Source: Comamonas sp. 26 (GTDB lineage: Bacteria > Pseudomonadota > Gammaproteobacteria > Burkholderiales > Burkholderiaceae_C). From it: a stretch of 64,000 bases of DNA. Every line of letters begins with the position of its first letter. The first letter of the stretch is position 1. The stretch is from contig NZ_PEFL01000001.1 in assembly GCF_002754475.1 (NCBI RefSeq), forward strand, positions 2,790,001 through 2,854,000, in the 5' to 3' direction. Both the position numbers and the translations under genes were made by a program. The notes under the pieces are model-generated. The model saw nothing but the letters and a program-made list of their open reading frames with translations, was not told the DNA's origin and did not search any database. Positions 1 to 8,533 of this stretch are shown one piece after another.

Positions 1-67
1 GGGCCTGCGCGCCCAGCGCGGCCACAATGCGCCCCGGCAACTTGATGGTGGTTTCGCTCCAGCTCAT
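1..67 (-). CDS. Partial ORF running off the left edge
   Basis: An ATG at 67 opens a frame on the minus strand that reads MSWSETTIKLPGRIVAALG and leaves the window after about 22 codons. It lies downstream of, and in the same direction as, the MerR-type regulator at 125-598, so the two could be co-transcribed. No clear Shine-Dalgarno is visible, and another ATG about 24 bases upstream opens a different frame. Too short to assign a family. Confidence 0.3.
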   Translation of the reverse strand, partial: MSWSETTIKLPGRIVAALGAQA

Positions 68-124
68 GCAGGAATGATAGCGCCCGCATCCGGCTGCAGC
101 CCCATGCCGCACTGCGTATAGTTG

Positions 125-598
125 TCAGACATGGCGCTTTGCTGCGCCGCCGCTTTGCAGATTAACGGGTAGCGGCTCATCTGCCTGAGCGTGCAGGGCT
201 TCAATGATGTGGCAAAAGCTGTCCGAGCCATCGCACTGGCTGCGCAGCTGCATCAGCTCGTGCTCCAGCGCCTGCAGCTCGGCCAGTCGCTCGCGCACAT
301 GACCCAGATGGGCATCCAGGGTTTTATTGGCGGCCACGCAATCATCCTTGCGCGCACCGTCCAGCGCCAGCAGGGTGCGCACTTCGTCCAGCGACATATC
401 CATGGCCCGGCACAGGCGGATAAAGCGCAGGCGGTGCACATCACCATCGGTGTAGAGGCGGTACTGGTTGTCCTCGCGAACGCCGGGCGACAGCAGCTGC
501 TCCTTCTCGTAATAGCGGATATTGGCCGCCGCAATGCCCGAGCGCTTAGCTGCTTCACCAATGCGCCAGCGCGGAATATCCGAAGAATTGAGGGACAT
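125..598 (-). CDS. MerR-family metal-responsive regulator (CadR/PbrR type)
   Basis: Regulator of 157 residues. The N-terminal MerR helix-turn-helix reads RIGEAAKRSGIAAANIRYYE, followed by a dimerisation helix. A cysteine-rich C-terminal metal site is visible: Cys in DDCVAAN and a pair in QCDGSDSFCHII. Such Cys placement is typical of the Cd/Pb/Zn branch, not the Cu or Hg branches. I start at the ATG at 598 because the N-terminus then matches MerR proteins; a longer frame to 697 would run through the divergent promoter and the start of the ATPase gene. It is divergent from the P-type ATPase at 638, with an operator-like dyad between them, so it very probably activates that pump and controls itself. 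Family assignment is strong; the exact metal is inferred. Confidence 0.9.
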   Translation of the reverse strand: MSLNSSDIPRWRIGEAAKRSGIAAANIRYYEKEQLLSPGVREDNQYRLYTDGDVHRLRFIRLCRAMDMSLDEVRTLLALDGARKDDCVAANKTLDAHLGHVRERLAELQALEHELMQLRSQCDGSDSFCHIIEALHAQADEPLPVNLQSGGAAKRHV

Positions 599-600
599 GC

Positions 601-633
601 TTGACCTTAAAGTGACTTTATTGTTTTCAATAC
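601..633 (+). promoter_or_regulatory. MerR-type promoter/operator of the metal ATPase
   Basis: TTGACC at 601-606 is a good -35 box. A perfect dyad TAAAGT-G-ACTTTA (608-620) lies in an overlong spacer before a -10 like CAATAC at about 628-633, a spacing of 20-21. MerR-family activated promoters typically have such a 19-20 bp spacer with the dyad inside. The site lies between the regulator start (598) and the ATPase start (638). Confidence 0.75.
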
Positions 634-637
634 TGCC

Positions 638-2743
638 ATGAAGCCAGAAAGCCTGTCCACCCACGCCCATGCAGGGCACGACCATGACCACAGTCATGAG
701 CCAGTCCCTGCCACCTCAAAACCCATAGCAGCAACCGCAGGATCAGCCTGCGGCACCAGCTGTTGTGCACCGTTTTCCATCAGCGAGCCTGTCAAAAGCC
801 ATGGGCACGCGCATGATGAAAACGACGGCAACGACCACGGGCATGACCATGGCGTACTGCCCGGCTGGCCCCGCATCTACGCCGCACTGGTGGCGGCACT
901 GGCGGCAGAGGCCTGTCACTGGTTTGGCGACGCCAATGCCACCCTGCAATACCTGGGCATGGCACTGGCCGTGATCGGTATTGGTCTCTCGGGTCTGGGT
1001 GTCTACAAAGCCGGCATCAAGGATTTGTTTCGCTTCAAGCTCGGCATTCATGCGCTGATGGCCGTGGCTGTGACCGGTGCCTTCATCATCGGCCAGTGGC
1101 CTGAGGCCGCCATGGTCATGGCGCTGTACGCCGCCGCCGAGCGCATCGAAGATCAGGCCATGGACAAGGCACGCTTGGCCATCCGCAGCCTGCTGCAGCT
1201 GGCGCCCGAGACCGCCGATGTGCTGCAGCCCGACGGCAGTACCCAACGCATGGCCGCCAAGGATGTGCCGCTGGGCGCGGTATTGCGCGTGACGCCCGGT
1301 GCACGCGTGCCCCTTGATGGTCTGGTGACCGAAGGCGAAAGCTCGGTCAATCAAGCCCCCATTACCGGCGAGAGCGCTCTGGCGCACAAAGGTCCAGGCG
1401 ATGAGCTGTATGCGGGCTCCATTAATCAAGATGGCGAGCTGCACCTGCGCGTGACCGCTCCTGCCAACGACAGCCTGATTGCCCGCATCGTTCATGCCGT
1501 GGAGCAGGCACAGTCCTCAAAGGCACCCACTCAGCGCTTTGTGGATCGCTTTGCCGAGGTTTACACCCCCATCGTGCTGGTGCTTGCCATTGCGCTGGGC
1601 GTGCTCGCCCCCTGGCTGCTGGGCTGGGCCTGGCATCAGGCCGCGTATCAGGCGCTGGCCCTGCTGGTCATTGCCTGCCCTTGCGCACTGGTGCTTTCCA
1701 CGCCCATCACCGTAGTCAGCGCGCTCACCGCTGCTGCAAAACGCGGCATCTTGATTAAGGGCGGCAGCGCGCTGGAATCGGCCCGCAAGCTCAAAGCCAT
1801 TGCCCTCGATAAAACCGGCACGCTGACCACAGGCTCGCCAAAATTAGTGGACTGGCAAAACTGGAATGGCTCCGCCAGCGAAGCCATGGCAGAGCACGCC
1901 TATGCGCTGGCCTCGCGTTCCGACCACCCGGTATCTCGCGCGATTGCCCAAGGCCTGCAAACCCAGGTGAGCAGCCGCGTTGCCGAGGCTCAGCAGCTTC
2001 AAGCCCTGCCCGGGCGCGGCGTGCAGGCGCAGGTCAATGGCGAGCTGTGGACGCTGGCCAATCTGCGCTGGGCCGCCGAGCAAGGCTGGGACAGCGCCGC
2101 ACTCAAGGCCGCGCTGATGCGGCACGAGCAGCAAGGCCGCACCGTCACCCTGCTGGCCAATAGCCAAGGCGTGCAAGCCCTGTTTGCCGTGGCCGACCCG
2201 CTGCGCCCGCAGGCCAAAGAAGCCGTGGCGCAGTTGCAGGCGCTGGGCGTCAAACCCATTGTGTTGAGTGGCGACAACAGCGCCACCGTGCGCACCGTCG
2301 CGGCAGAAGCAGGCATTGACGATGCACGCGGCAATATGCTGCCCGAAGACAAACTCAAAACCCTGAGCGAGTTGCAGCGCAGCATAGGCCCCACGGCCAT
2401 GACCGGCGACGGCATCAACGACGCACCGGCTCTGGCCCAGGCCGATATCGGCTTTGCCATGGGCGGCATGCACGCCACCGACATGGCCATGGAAACGGCC
2501 GATGTGGTGCTGATGAACGACGACCTGCGCCGCATCCCCGATGTGGTCGACCTCTCACAGCGCGCCCACAGCGTGCTGTGGCAAAACATCGGGCTGGCGC
2601 TGGGCATCAAGCTCGCGTTCTTTGCCCTGGCTGTCAGCGGCAACGCCAGCATGTGGCTGGCCGTGCTGGCAGACATGGGCGTCAGCCTGCTGGTCGTGGC
2701 CAACGGCCTGCGACTGCGCCACTGGAAGAATGGTGAAATTTAA
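638..2743 (+). CDS. Heavy-metal P1B-type ATPase (Cd/Zn/Pb exporter)
   Basis: Inner-membrane ATPase of 701 residues that exports divalent soft metals using ATP. Visible motifs in order: a His-rich cytosolic N-terminus (HAHAGHDHDHSHEP and a second HGHDH stretch near residue 70), a Cys cluster ACGTSCCAP, the actuator loop TGES, the transmembrane metal site CPCALVLSTP, the phosphorylation site DKTGTLT, the P1B-specific HPVSRAI, and the hinge GDGINDAPAL. The usual N-terminal HMA domain (GMxCxxC) is absent and the His-rich tail takes its place. The CPC motif and the adjacent CadR/PbrR-type regulator point to Cd/Zn/Pb. The predicted transcription start of the divergent promoter falls almost on this ATG and no Shine-Dalgarno is visible, so translation may be leaderless. 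Confidence 0.93.
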   Translation: MKPESLSTHAHAGHDHDHSHEPVPATSKPIAATAGSACGTSCCAPFSISEPVKSHGHAHDENDGNDHGHDHGVLPGWPRIYAALVAALAAEACHWFGDANATLQYLGMALAVIGIGLSGLGVYKAGIKDLFRFKLGIHALMAVAVTGAFIIGQWPEAAMVMALYAAAERIEDQAMDKARLAIRSLLQLAPETADVLQPDGSTQRMAAKDVPLGAVLRVTPGARVPLDGLVTEGESSVNQAPITGESALAHKGPGDELYAGSINQDGELHLRVTAPANDSLIARIVHAVEQAQSSKAPTQRFVDRFAEVYTPIVLVLAIALGVLAPWLLGWAWHQAAYQALALLVIACPCALVLSTPITVVSALTAAAKRGILIKGGSALESARKLKAIALDKTGTLTTGSPKLVDWQNWNGSASEAMAEHAYALASRSDHPVSRAIAQGLQTQVSSRVAEAQQLQALPGRGVQAQVNGELWTLANLRWAAEQGWDSAALKAALMRHEQQGRTVTLLANSQGVQALFAVADPLRPQAKEAVAQLQALGVKPIVLSGDNSATVRTVAAEAGIDDARGNMLPEDKLKTLSELQRSIGPTAMTGDGINDAPALAQADIGFAMGGMHATDMAMETADVVLMNDDLRRIPDVVDLSQRAHSVLWQNIGLALGIKLAFFALAVSGNASMWLAVLADMGVSLLVVANGLRLRHWKNGEI

Positions 2744-2754
2744 TCAAACAAGCC

Positions 2755-2805
2755 CTTGACGCTTTAGCAGCAAGCGCAAGCAGCTCTCTTTTTTGATAGC
2801 ACCTT
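2755..2805. repeat. Comamonadaceae-style intergenic element
   Basis: The bases after the ATPase stop contain GCTTTAGCAGCAAGCGCAAG followed by TTTTTTGATAGC. A related arrangement (TTTTTGATAGC then GCGCTTGCTGTCTAGGCTAG) lies at about 3300-3340. I know this kind of short element as dispersed between genes in Comamonas, Delftia and Acidovorax. It supports the taxonomic guess; its function is unknown. Confidence 0.4.
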
Positions 2806-2810
2806 AACCT

Positions 2811-2833
2811 GGGCGGGGAACTAAACCCCGCCC
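2811..2833 (+). terminator. GC-rich hairpin after the ATPase gene
   Basis: GGGCGGGG (2811-2818) pairs perfectly with CCCCGCCC (2826-2833) around a 7-base loop. No T-run follows, so it may be a weak terminator or a 5' hairpin of the copper operon mRNA. Confidence 0.4.
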
Positions 2834-2851
2834 ATCGTTATCATTCAAGCC

Positions 2852-3280
2852 ATGCGTCGTTTTCTCTCCCTGTTCATGGTTTTTCTGCTGGCCCTGCGTG
2901 GCCTGGCAGGCGACGCCATGGCCATGGAGCAGAACACGGCTCCGGGCCACTCCATGGGACATGAACAAAGCCTGAGTCATGCTCAGCCTCTGGGCGAGAT
3001 GGCGGCCATGGCGCAGCACATGCATCACGACATGGGCTCGCACCATGAAGCAGCGCCCAATGCAGCAGCCACTTGCAGCGCAGATGCAGCTAGCAGCGAT
3101 TGCCACCAGCATGAAGGCCATTGCACGGCCTGCGGCATCTGCCACTCGACGCTGGCCACGCCAGAACTGTTGAGCCCTCACGCCAAAGCACCCCGAGCCG
3201 TGCTGCTGGCTCATGGCACAGCGCGCTTTTCCAGCGCTGCGCCTTTTCAGCTCGTCAAACCACCGATTTCTGCCCTCTGA
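2852..3280 (+). CDS. Exported His/Met-rich metal-binding protein
   Basis: Protein of 142 residues with a clear N-terminal signal segment (MRRFLSLFMVFLLALRGLAG). The mature part is rich in His and Met (HSMGHEQ, MAQHMHHDMGSHHE) and has a Cys/His patch DCHQHEGHCTACGICH near residues 85-100. The composition fits a periplasmic copper or divalent-metal buffer; its position at the head of a copper gene run supports copper. It resembles the small CopL-like proteins that precede copper oxidase genes, but I cannot assign a formal family. Probably first gene of the operon 2852-7958. Confidence 0.7.
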   Translation: MRRFLSLFMVFLLALRGLAGDAMAMEQNTAPGHSMGHEQSLSHAQPLGEMAAMAQHMHHDMGSHHEAAPNAAATCSADAASSDCHQHEGHCTACGICHSTLATPELLSPHAKAPRAVLLAHGTARFSSAAPFQLVKPPISAL

Positions 3281-3396
3281 CGCCCTAGGTGCGTCCGCAT
3301 TTTTGATAGCAGCCACCGCGCTTGCTGTCTAGGCTAGAGCCTTTTATCGCTCAAACCTGCGGACCTTCTCTTGGTTTTAGACGACAGGAATCCTCT

Positions 3397-3750
3397 ATGC
3401 GCAAAGCGCATCCTCTTTCTCTGACGGCCCTCGTGCTTGTCGCAACAGCCAGCCCGCTGGCTTTTGCCCAGACCACAGCTGCGCAGCCGCAGGCCAGCAT
3501 CCCGGCTCAAGACAACCCCGTCTTTAGCCCCTCTGCGCCCACCCTGCCCCTGCAGCACCAGCCGCTGGCTGCCAGCGGTGCCATCGTTGCCCAGCCCGCC
3601 GACTGGAAGGCCGCCAATGCGGCCGTGGCCGAGTTTCCGCGTGGCCATGGCGATGTGCTCAAGTGGGAAAAAGCCCAGAACCCCGCCACAAAAAACACAG
3701 ATCAGGCCGCGCCTGCGCATGGCCATCACGACCACGGAGGCCAGCGATGA
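3397..3750 (+). CDS. Small exported protein of the copper operon
   Basis: Protein of 117 residues starting at the ATG at 3397 behind ACAGGAA. It has a Sec signal peptide ending in PLAFA-Q. The rest is low in motif content (PADWKAANAAVAEFPRGHGD) and ends in a His-rich tail GHHDHGG. The ATG of the downstream TolC-like gene overlaps its stop (ATGA at 3747-3750), which indicates translational coupling. Probable periplasmic partner of the efflux/oxidase system; the exact role is unknown. Confidence 0.75.
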   Translation: MRKAHPLSLTALVLVATASPLAFAQTTAAQPQASIPAQDNPVFSPSAPTLPLQHQPLAASGAIVAQPADWKAANAAVAEFPRGHGDVLKWEKAQNPATKNTDQAAPAHGHHDHGGQR

Positions 3751-5177
3751 AGCGCCCCCTGACCCGACTCTCGCCTCTGCTGGCCGCGCTGGTGCTGGCC
3801 GGCTGCGCCAGCATCTCGCCCGACGGGCTGCGAGGCGATGTCGCCCAGCGCACCGAAGGCCGTTTGCCCGCAGGCGCACAGCTGCCGCCTGTCGATGCCA
3901 AGGCCCAGCAAAATGCACAAGCGCAGGTCACAGACTGGCTCAAAACGCCCGTCGATGCCGACACGGCCGTGCGCATTGCCCTGCTCAACAACCCCGGCCT
4001 GCAGGCCCAACTGGCGCAGCTGGGCATTGCCGATGCACAGCGCGTGCAGGTGCTGACCCTACCCAATCCCAGCTTTACCTTTGGCCGCTTTCGCAACGGC
4101 CACGAGCGCGAGATTGAGCGCCAGCTGAGCTTTGGGCTGGTGCAGCTTGTCACCCTGCCCTGGCGCAGCCGCTGGCAAGGCTGGCAGATGGAGCAAGCCA
4201 CGATGACGGCAGCCCAGCAAGTGCTGCTGCTGGCCGCAGACACGCGCCGCGCCTGGCTACGCGCCGTGGCGGCTGAACAGGCGCTGGCCGCCAACGAGCG
4301 CATGCACGATGCTGCTGCGCTGGGCGGCGAGCTGGCAAAACGCATGGCGCAGGTCGGCAACTTCAGCAAGATGGATCAGGCCCGTGAACTGGCCCAGCAA
4401 CAGCAAGCCGCCGCCCAGCTGGCGCGTGCACGCCTGAACGCCCAGCTGGAGCGCGAGCAACTGGCCCGCCGCATGGGTCTGTGGGGGCAGCAACTGGCTT
4501 TCAAGCTGCCTGCGCAACTGCCTGCCCTGCCCAAAAATGCAGAGCTGCGCAGCGGCGATGACGCCGAAGCCACGGCCCTGCGAGAGCGTCTTGATCTGGG
4601 CGTGCTGCGCCGCGATCTGGATGTGACGGCGGGCCGCCAAGGCTGGGCCACGGTTGGCTCCATCTTTGGAGATATTGGCGCCACCTACAGCAACAACACC
4701 AGCACGGATAGAGCCACCGGCCACAGCGACAAGACCCAGGGCTGGGAGTTCGATGTGCCGCTGCCGCTGTTTGACTGGGGCTTTGCCGCACGCGGCATGG
4801 CGCGCAATCAGGTACTGCGCAGCGCATCGCTGCTGCGCGACAACGCCATCCGCGCGCGCAGCGAGGCGCGCAGCAACTGGCTGAGCTACCGCACCGCCTA
4901 CGACCTGGCCCAGCAACAACAGGCCGAGGTGCTTCCTCTTGCCAAGCTGATGCAGGAAGAAACCGTGTACCGCTACAACGGCATGTTCATGAGCGTTTGG
5001 CAGCTGCTGGCACAGGCGCGCAGCACCACGCAGGCCGTGGTCACGGCAACCGAGGCGCAACGCGACTTCTGGCTGGCCGAGACCGATCTTCAACTGGCCT
5101 TAACAGGTACATCACCTGGTACATCGCCCACAGTTAACACCGCAGCGCCCGCTGCAGCTCCCGAGGCAGGTCACTGA
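3747..5177 (+). CDS. TolC-family outer-membrane lipoprotein (copper efflux channel type)
   Basis: Protein of 476 residues with a lipobox LVLAGC near residue 20, which predicts outer-membrane lipid attachment as in CusC/OprM proteins. The body is the long Ala/Gln/Leu-rich alpha-helical repeat of TolC proteins, with two similar halves (for example AVRIALLNNPGLQAQLAQL and DLAQQQQAEVLPLAKLMQEE). I use ATG 3747 because it places the signal peptide correctly; the upstream extension lies inside the preceding gene. No RND pump or membrane-fusion gene is adjacent, so it may borrow one from elsewhere or work with the periplasmic copper proteins here. Confidence 0.88.
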   Translation: MKRPLTRLSPLLAALVLAGCASISPDGLRGDVAQRTEGRLPAGAQLPPVDAKAQQNAQAQVTDWLKTPVDADTAVRIALLNNPGLQAQLAQLGIADAQRVQVLTLPNPSFTFGRFRNGHEREIERQLSFGLVQLVTLPWRSRWQGWQMEQATMTAAQQVLLLAADTRRAWLRAVAAEQALAANERMHDAAALGGELAKRMAQVGNFSKMDQARELAQQQQAAAQLARARLNAQLEREQLARRMGLWGQQLAFKLPAQLPALPKNAELRSGDDAEATALRERLDLGVLRRDLDVTAGRQGWATVGSIFGDIGATYSNNTSTDRATGHSDKTQGWEFDVPLPLFDWGFAARGMARNQVLRSASLLRDNAIRARSEARSNWLSYRTAYDLAQQQQAEVLPLAKLMQEETVYRYNGMFMSVWQLLAQARSTTQAVVTATEAQRDFWLAETDLQLALTGTSPGTSPTVNTAAPAAAPEAGH

Positions 5178-5178
5178 T

Positions 5179-6564
5179 ATGCAACGCCGCAATTTTTTCA
5201 CCGGCGCTGCTGCCGCAGTCGCCGCCGCCTCCGTTAGCAAGGTCGCCATGGCAGCCCTGCCCGAGCCCGTCATGCAAAGCAGTGCCGATACCGCTGCGCC
5301 ACTCACGCCACCCAACGGCCGTCCCTACCAGCCCGTGGTTACGCTCAATGGCTGGACCACGCCGTGGCGCATGAATGCGGGCGTCAAGGAATTCCACCTG
5401 GTGGCCGAGCCCGTGGTGCGTGAGGTGGCACCGGGCTTTTTCGTCAATATGTGGGGCTACAACGGCCAGTCGCCCGGCCCCACGATCGAGGTGGTGGAAG
5501 GCGACAAGGTACGCATCTTTGTCACCAACCGCCTGCCGGAGAACACCACCATCCACTGGCATGGCCAGCGCCTGCCCAATGGCATGGACGGCGTGGGTGG
5601 GTTGAACCAGCCGCATATCCCGCCCGGAAAAACCTTTGTCTACGAGTTTGAAGCACGCCGCCCCGGCACCTTCATGTACCACCCGCATTCCGACGAAATG
5701 GTGCAGATGGCCATGGGCATGATGGGCTTGTGGATCACCCACCCCAAGGGAAAGCACCCGCTGATCGACGATGTGCAGCGCGACTACGCCTTCTTGCTCA
5801 GCGCATACGCGGTCGAGCCCGGCACCATGACGCCGCGCATCAACGAAATGACGGATTTCAACATCTGGACTTTCAACAGCCGCGCCTTCCCCGCCATCAC
5901 ACCCATGGTGGCCAAACAAGGCGACCGGGTCCGCATCCGCGTGGGCAATCTGACCATGACCAACCACCCCATTCACATCCACGGCCATGAGTTCGAAGTG
6001 ACGGGCACCGACGGCGGTCCCACGCCCAAGGGTTCGCGCTGGCCCGAGGTGACGACGGACGTGGCCGTGGGCCAGATGCGCCAAGTGGACTTTATCGCAG
6101 ACGAGCCCGGCGACTGGGCATTTCACTGCCACAAAAGCCACCACACCATGGGCGCCATGGGCCACGATGTGCCCACCATGATTGGCGTGGACCACCGGGG
6201 GCTGGTTGGCAAGATTCAAAAAATCGTGCCCGACTACATGCTGATGGGCGAGCGCGGCATGGGCGATATGGGGGCCATGGAAATGCCCCTGCCCGACAAC
6301 ACCTTCCCCATGATGACGGGCACCGGCCCCTACGGTGCTATCGAGATGGGCGGCATGTTCACCAGCTTCAAGGTGCGCAAGGGCCTGGGCGCCAACGATT
6401 ACAAGGACCCCGGCTGGTACCAGCAGCCCAAGGGCACACAAGCCTATGAATGGAAGGGAGCGCCGCTGGATGCAACCGCCCCGCGCCAGACCATACCCGG
6501 CACCGCCCCCGGCGCAGCCAGCGTGCGCAAGCCTGATACCGGCAAAGACCACGCCAACCATTGA
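5179..6564 (+). CDS. Multicopper oxidase, Tat-exported
   Basis: Periplasmic copper oxidase of 461 residues that probably oxidises Cu(I) to less toxic Cu(II). The N-terminus MQRRNFFTGAAAAVAAASVS is a twin-arginine signal. All copper-site motifs are present in order: HWHGQ (near residue 128), MYHPHSDE (near 165), HPIHIHGHEF (near 262) and HCHKSHHTMGAM (near 317). The last holds the type 1 Cu ligands with an axial Met. It begins one base after the TolC-like gene and lies in the same operon. The C-terminal 100 residues carry Met-rich stretches (MLMGERGMGDMGAMEM), as in CueO/CopA-type oxidases. Confidence 0.93.
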   Translation: MQRRNFFTGAAAAVAAASVSKVAMAALPEPVMQSSADTAAPLTPPNGRPYQPVVTLNGWTTPWRMNAGVKEFHLVAEPVVREVAPGFFVNMWGYNGQSPGPTIEVVEGDKVRIFVTNRLPENTTIHWHGQRLPNGMDGVGGLNQPHIPPGKTFVYEFEARRPGTFMYHPHSDEMVQMAMGMMGLWITHPKGKHPLIDDVQRDYAFLLSAYAVEPGTMTPRINEMTDFNIWTFNSRAFPAITPMVAKQGDRVRIRVGNLTMTNHPIHIHGHEFEVTGTDGGPTPKGSRWPEVTTDVAVGQMRQVDFIADEPGDWAFHCHKSHHTMGAMGHDVPTMIGVDHRGLVGKIQKIVPDYMLMGERGMGDMGAMEMPLPDNTFPMMTGTGPYGAIEMGGMFTSFKVRKGLGANDYKDPGWYQQPKGTQAYEWKGAPLDATAPRQTIPGTAPGAASVRKPDTGKDHANH

Positions 6565-6578
6565 AAGGAGTGCTCATC

Positions 6579-7061
6579 ATGAAAACTATGCAATTCATAG
6601 CTGCCTGCGCCTTATTGGCGGGCGCTAGCGCCACATTTGCGCATGGAAATATCAGCCATGCACCGACAGCCGCCACCCCACAACAAAAGACCTGGGGCAT
6701 TGCAGGCAAGGCCCAGGATGCCCAGCGCACCATCACTCTGAACATGAGCGACGACATGCGCTTTGCGCCCAGCCACTTCAGCGTAAAAAAGGGCGAAACA
6801 CTGCGCCTGCGCGTGGTGAACAAAGGCCAGGTGATGCACGAAGTGGTGCTGGGCACCCAGACCAGCCTGGATGAACACGCGCAGATGATGCTCAAGTACC
6901 CCGGCATGGAGCATGCCGAGCCCTATATGGCCCATGTCGCGCCCGGCAAAAGCGAAGACCTGGTCTGGAGCTTTAACCGCGCAGGCAACTTTGACTTTGC
7001 CTGCCTGATTGCCGGCCACTACCAGGCTGGCATGACAGGCCGCTTCACCGTCACCGAATAA
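6579..7061 (+). CDS. Periplasmic cupredoxin (type 1 copper protein)
   Basis: Protein of 160 residues. ATG 6579 is chosen because AAAGGAG lies at 6564-6570 and the N-terminus becomes a clean signal peptide (MKTMQFIAACALLAGASATFA). The plastocyanin-like domain carries the type 1 site: His in MHEVVLG and the C-x-H-x-M set in FACLIAGHYQAGM. It probably binds or shuttles copper to or from the oxidase encoded 14 bases upstream. The 480-base length is typical of this cupredoxin subfamily. Confidence 0.88.
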   Translation: MKTMQFIAACALLAGASATFAHGNISHAPTAATPQQKTWGIAGKAQDAQRTITLNMSDDMRFAPSHFSVKKGETLRLRVVNKGQVMHEVVLGTQTSLDEHAQMMLKYPGMEHAEPYMAHVAPGKSEDLVWSFNRAGNFDFACLIAGHYQAGMTGRFTVTE

Positions 7062-7082
7062 CTGTTGAAAAGGAATCACCCC

Positions 7083-7574
7083 ATGCAAACCACCACCCGC
7101 CGCCACGCCCTGCACCTGCTGGCCGCCGCCGCTAGCATGGCTGCCCTGCCCGCCTTCGCGAACAAAGCCACGGCCAAGACCGCCATGGAAGTCTGGAAAA
7201 ACCCGAACTGCGGCTGCTGCAAGGACTGGATCGTTCTCATGGAAAAAGCCGGCTTTGCCGTCCAAGTCCACGACGTGGGCAACAGCGCCGTGCGCGCCAA
7301 GATGGGCCTGCCCCAGCGTCTGGGCTCCTGCCACACCGCACTGGTCGGCGGCTATTTTGTAGAAGGCCATGTGCCCGCCGCCGATGTGCACAAGCTGCTC
7401 AGGGAAAAGCCCAAGGCACTGGGTATCACCGTGCCCGGCATGCCCATTGGCAGCCCCGGCATGGACGGCCCTGAATACAACGGCCGCAAAGACCCCTACG
7501 ACGTGCTGCTGGTCACCAAAAACCTGATGAACAGCGATGTATCGACCCGCGTCTTCACCAGCTATCGCGGCTAA
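7083..7574 (+). CDS. DUF411 metal-binding protein, exported
   Basis: Protein of 163 residues starting at ATG 7083 behind AAAAGGAAT. A signal peptide with a Tat-like TTTRRHALHLL start ends near AFA-N. The DUF411 signature is clear: VWKNPNCGCCKDW (Cys pair NCGCC), then GLPQRLGSCHTALVGGYFVE with a conserved Cys-His and EGHVPAADV. DUF411 proteins commonly sit in copper-resistance operons and are thought to bind copper in the periplasm. Same operon and direction as the cupredoxin (21 bases). Confidence 0.88.
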   Translation: MQTTTRRHALHLLAAAASMAALPAFANKATAKTAMEVWKNPNCGCCKDWIVLMEKAGFAVQVHDVGNSAVRAKMGLPQRLGSCHTALVGGYFVEGHVPAADVHKLLREKPKALGITVPGMPIGSPGMDGPEYNGRKDPYDVLLVTKNLMNSDVSTRVFTSYRG

Positions 7575-7604
7575 GACCCGCGAGCACCATTTCTGGAGAA
7601 ACTC

Positions 7605-7958
7605 ATGAAAACCATTCTGTCTATTCTGGCCCTCAGCGCTGCGCTGGCCACCCCTGCTTTTGCGCAGGACCACTCTGCCCACGCCGGTCACGGCGACCAC
7701 AGCGCTGCTGTTGCCGCTGCCCCCGGCGCTGAGGCTGTGCTGACCGCTGGTGAAGTCACCCGTGTCGATGCCCGTAGCGGCAAGCTCACCATTCGCCATG
7801 AGGAAATCAAGAACCTGGACATGCCGCCCATGACCATGGTGTTTGCGCTGGCTGAATCGGCCAAGCCTGCAGCCATCAAAGCTGGCGACAAGGTGCTGTT
7901 CCGCGCCGAAGAAAAAGAAGGCGCGTTGATCATCACGCGCATTCAACCGGCATCCTGA
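7605..7958 (+). CDS. CusF-like periplasmic copper-binding protein
   Basis: Protein of 117 residues with signal peptide MKTILSILALSAALATPAFA and a His-rich linker (DHSAHAGHGDHS). The OB-fold copper domain has the CusF pattern: His in TIRHEEIKNL and the Met pair in MPPMTMVF. In E. coli CusF a Trp stacks on the Cu(I) in a WPEMTM motif; here that position is Met (DMPPMTM), which could give an extra thioether ligand in place of the cation-pi contact. Last gene of the copper operon; SD CTGGAG lies just upstream. Confidence 0.88.
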   Translation: MKTILSILALSAALATPAFAQDHSAHAGHGDHSAAVAAAPGAEAVLTAGEVTRVDARSGKLTIRHEEIKNLDMPPMTMVFALAESAKPAAIKAGDKVLFRAEEKEGALIITRIQPAS

Positions 7959-8047
7959 CGACTGGATCAGCATGGCAAGCGGGCGTGGATTCAACCGGTA
8001 GATGCAGCACATTCGTTAAACATCGCAGCCGGGCTCTGGTCGCGGCC

Positions 8048-8437
8048 TCACTTGGCCGCTTCTTCGCGAATCCAATCCAAGAACACACGCACTTCATTAC
8101 GGTCAGTCGCTCCAGGCTGAGTCACCGCATAGTAGGCAAACCTTGCCGGCCAGGGCTTGTCCAGCACCTGAATGAGTCGGCCGACGGCGATTTTCTCCTG
8201 AGAAGCGACGGGCGTCAAAACCGGAGCCATGAGAAAAGCCACCTCAAGCGCAGCTCCTCCTATGCCGCGTTTTTCGGACACCCCGGCTGCCTGCGCATGT
8301 TTGCACCAAACAGGTTGTCCCTGGGTATCTTCCTGCCACTGCGCATATACAAAGGCGATATGTCGGTGCTTCATGGTCAGACAGACCTCGTCACCGATAT
8401 CGACAGATGCGGGTTTGCCGCCGTGTGGGTTCTTGTA
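8048..8437 (-). pseudogene. Remnant of a LysR-type regulator (C-terminal end only)
   Basis: The minus-strand frame reads ...LTYKNPHGGKPASVD, then MKHRHIAFVYAQWQED and ends VRVFLDWIREEAAK. This is the end of the effector-binding domain of a GcvA-like LysR protein (conserved 'GRLIQVLDKPWPARFAYYAV' and 'VRVFLDW'). A TAG precedes LTYKN, and no DNA-binding domain is found upstream to the right. The gene is therefore a decayed fragment. Confidence 0.7.
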
Positions 8438-8533
8438 TGTCAGCTAGCGGTGCTTATTAGCTTCGGAATCACGGGTCTTGAAAGAGTAGATTTCGCGACT
8501 GCCAAGTCACTGATAATTGGCTGATTAAACAAG

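Noticed and set aside
191-604. Plus-strand ORF antisense to the MerR regulator
   Set aside because: No motif and no start signal; the opposite strand has a complete MerR HTH.
5134-6561. 475-codon open frame antisense to the multicopper oxidase
   Set aside because: Ala/Gly/His-rich shadow frame typical of high-GC DNA, no start signal, while the sense strand has all copper motifs.
6612-8012. 466-codon antisense frame across three copper genes
   Set aside because: Spans three clear sense genes and their SD sequences; composition is that of a shadow.
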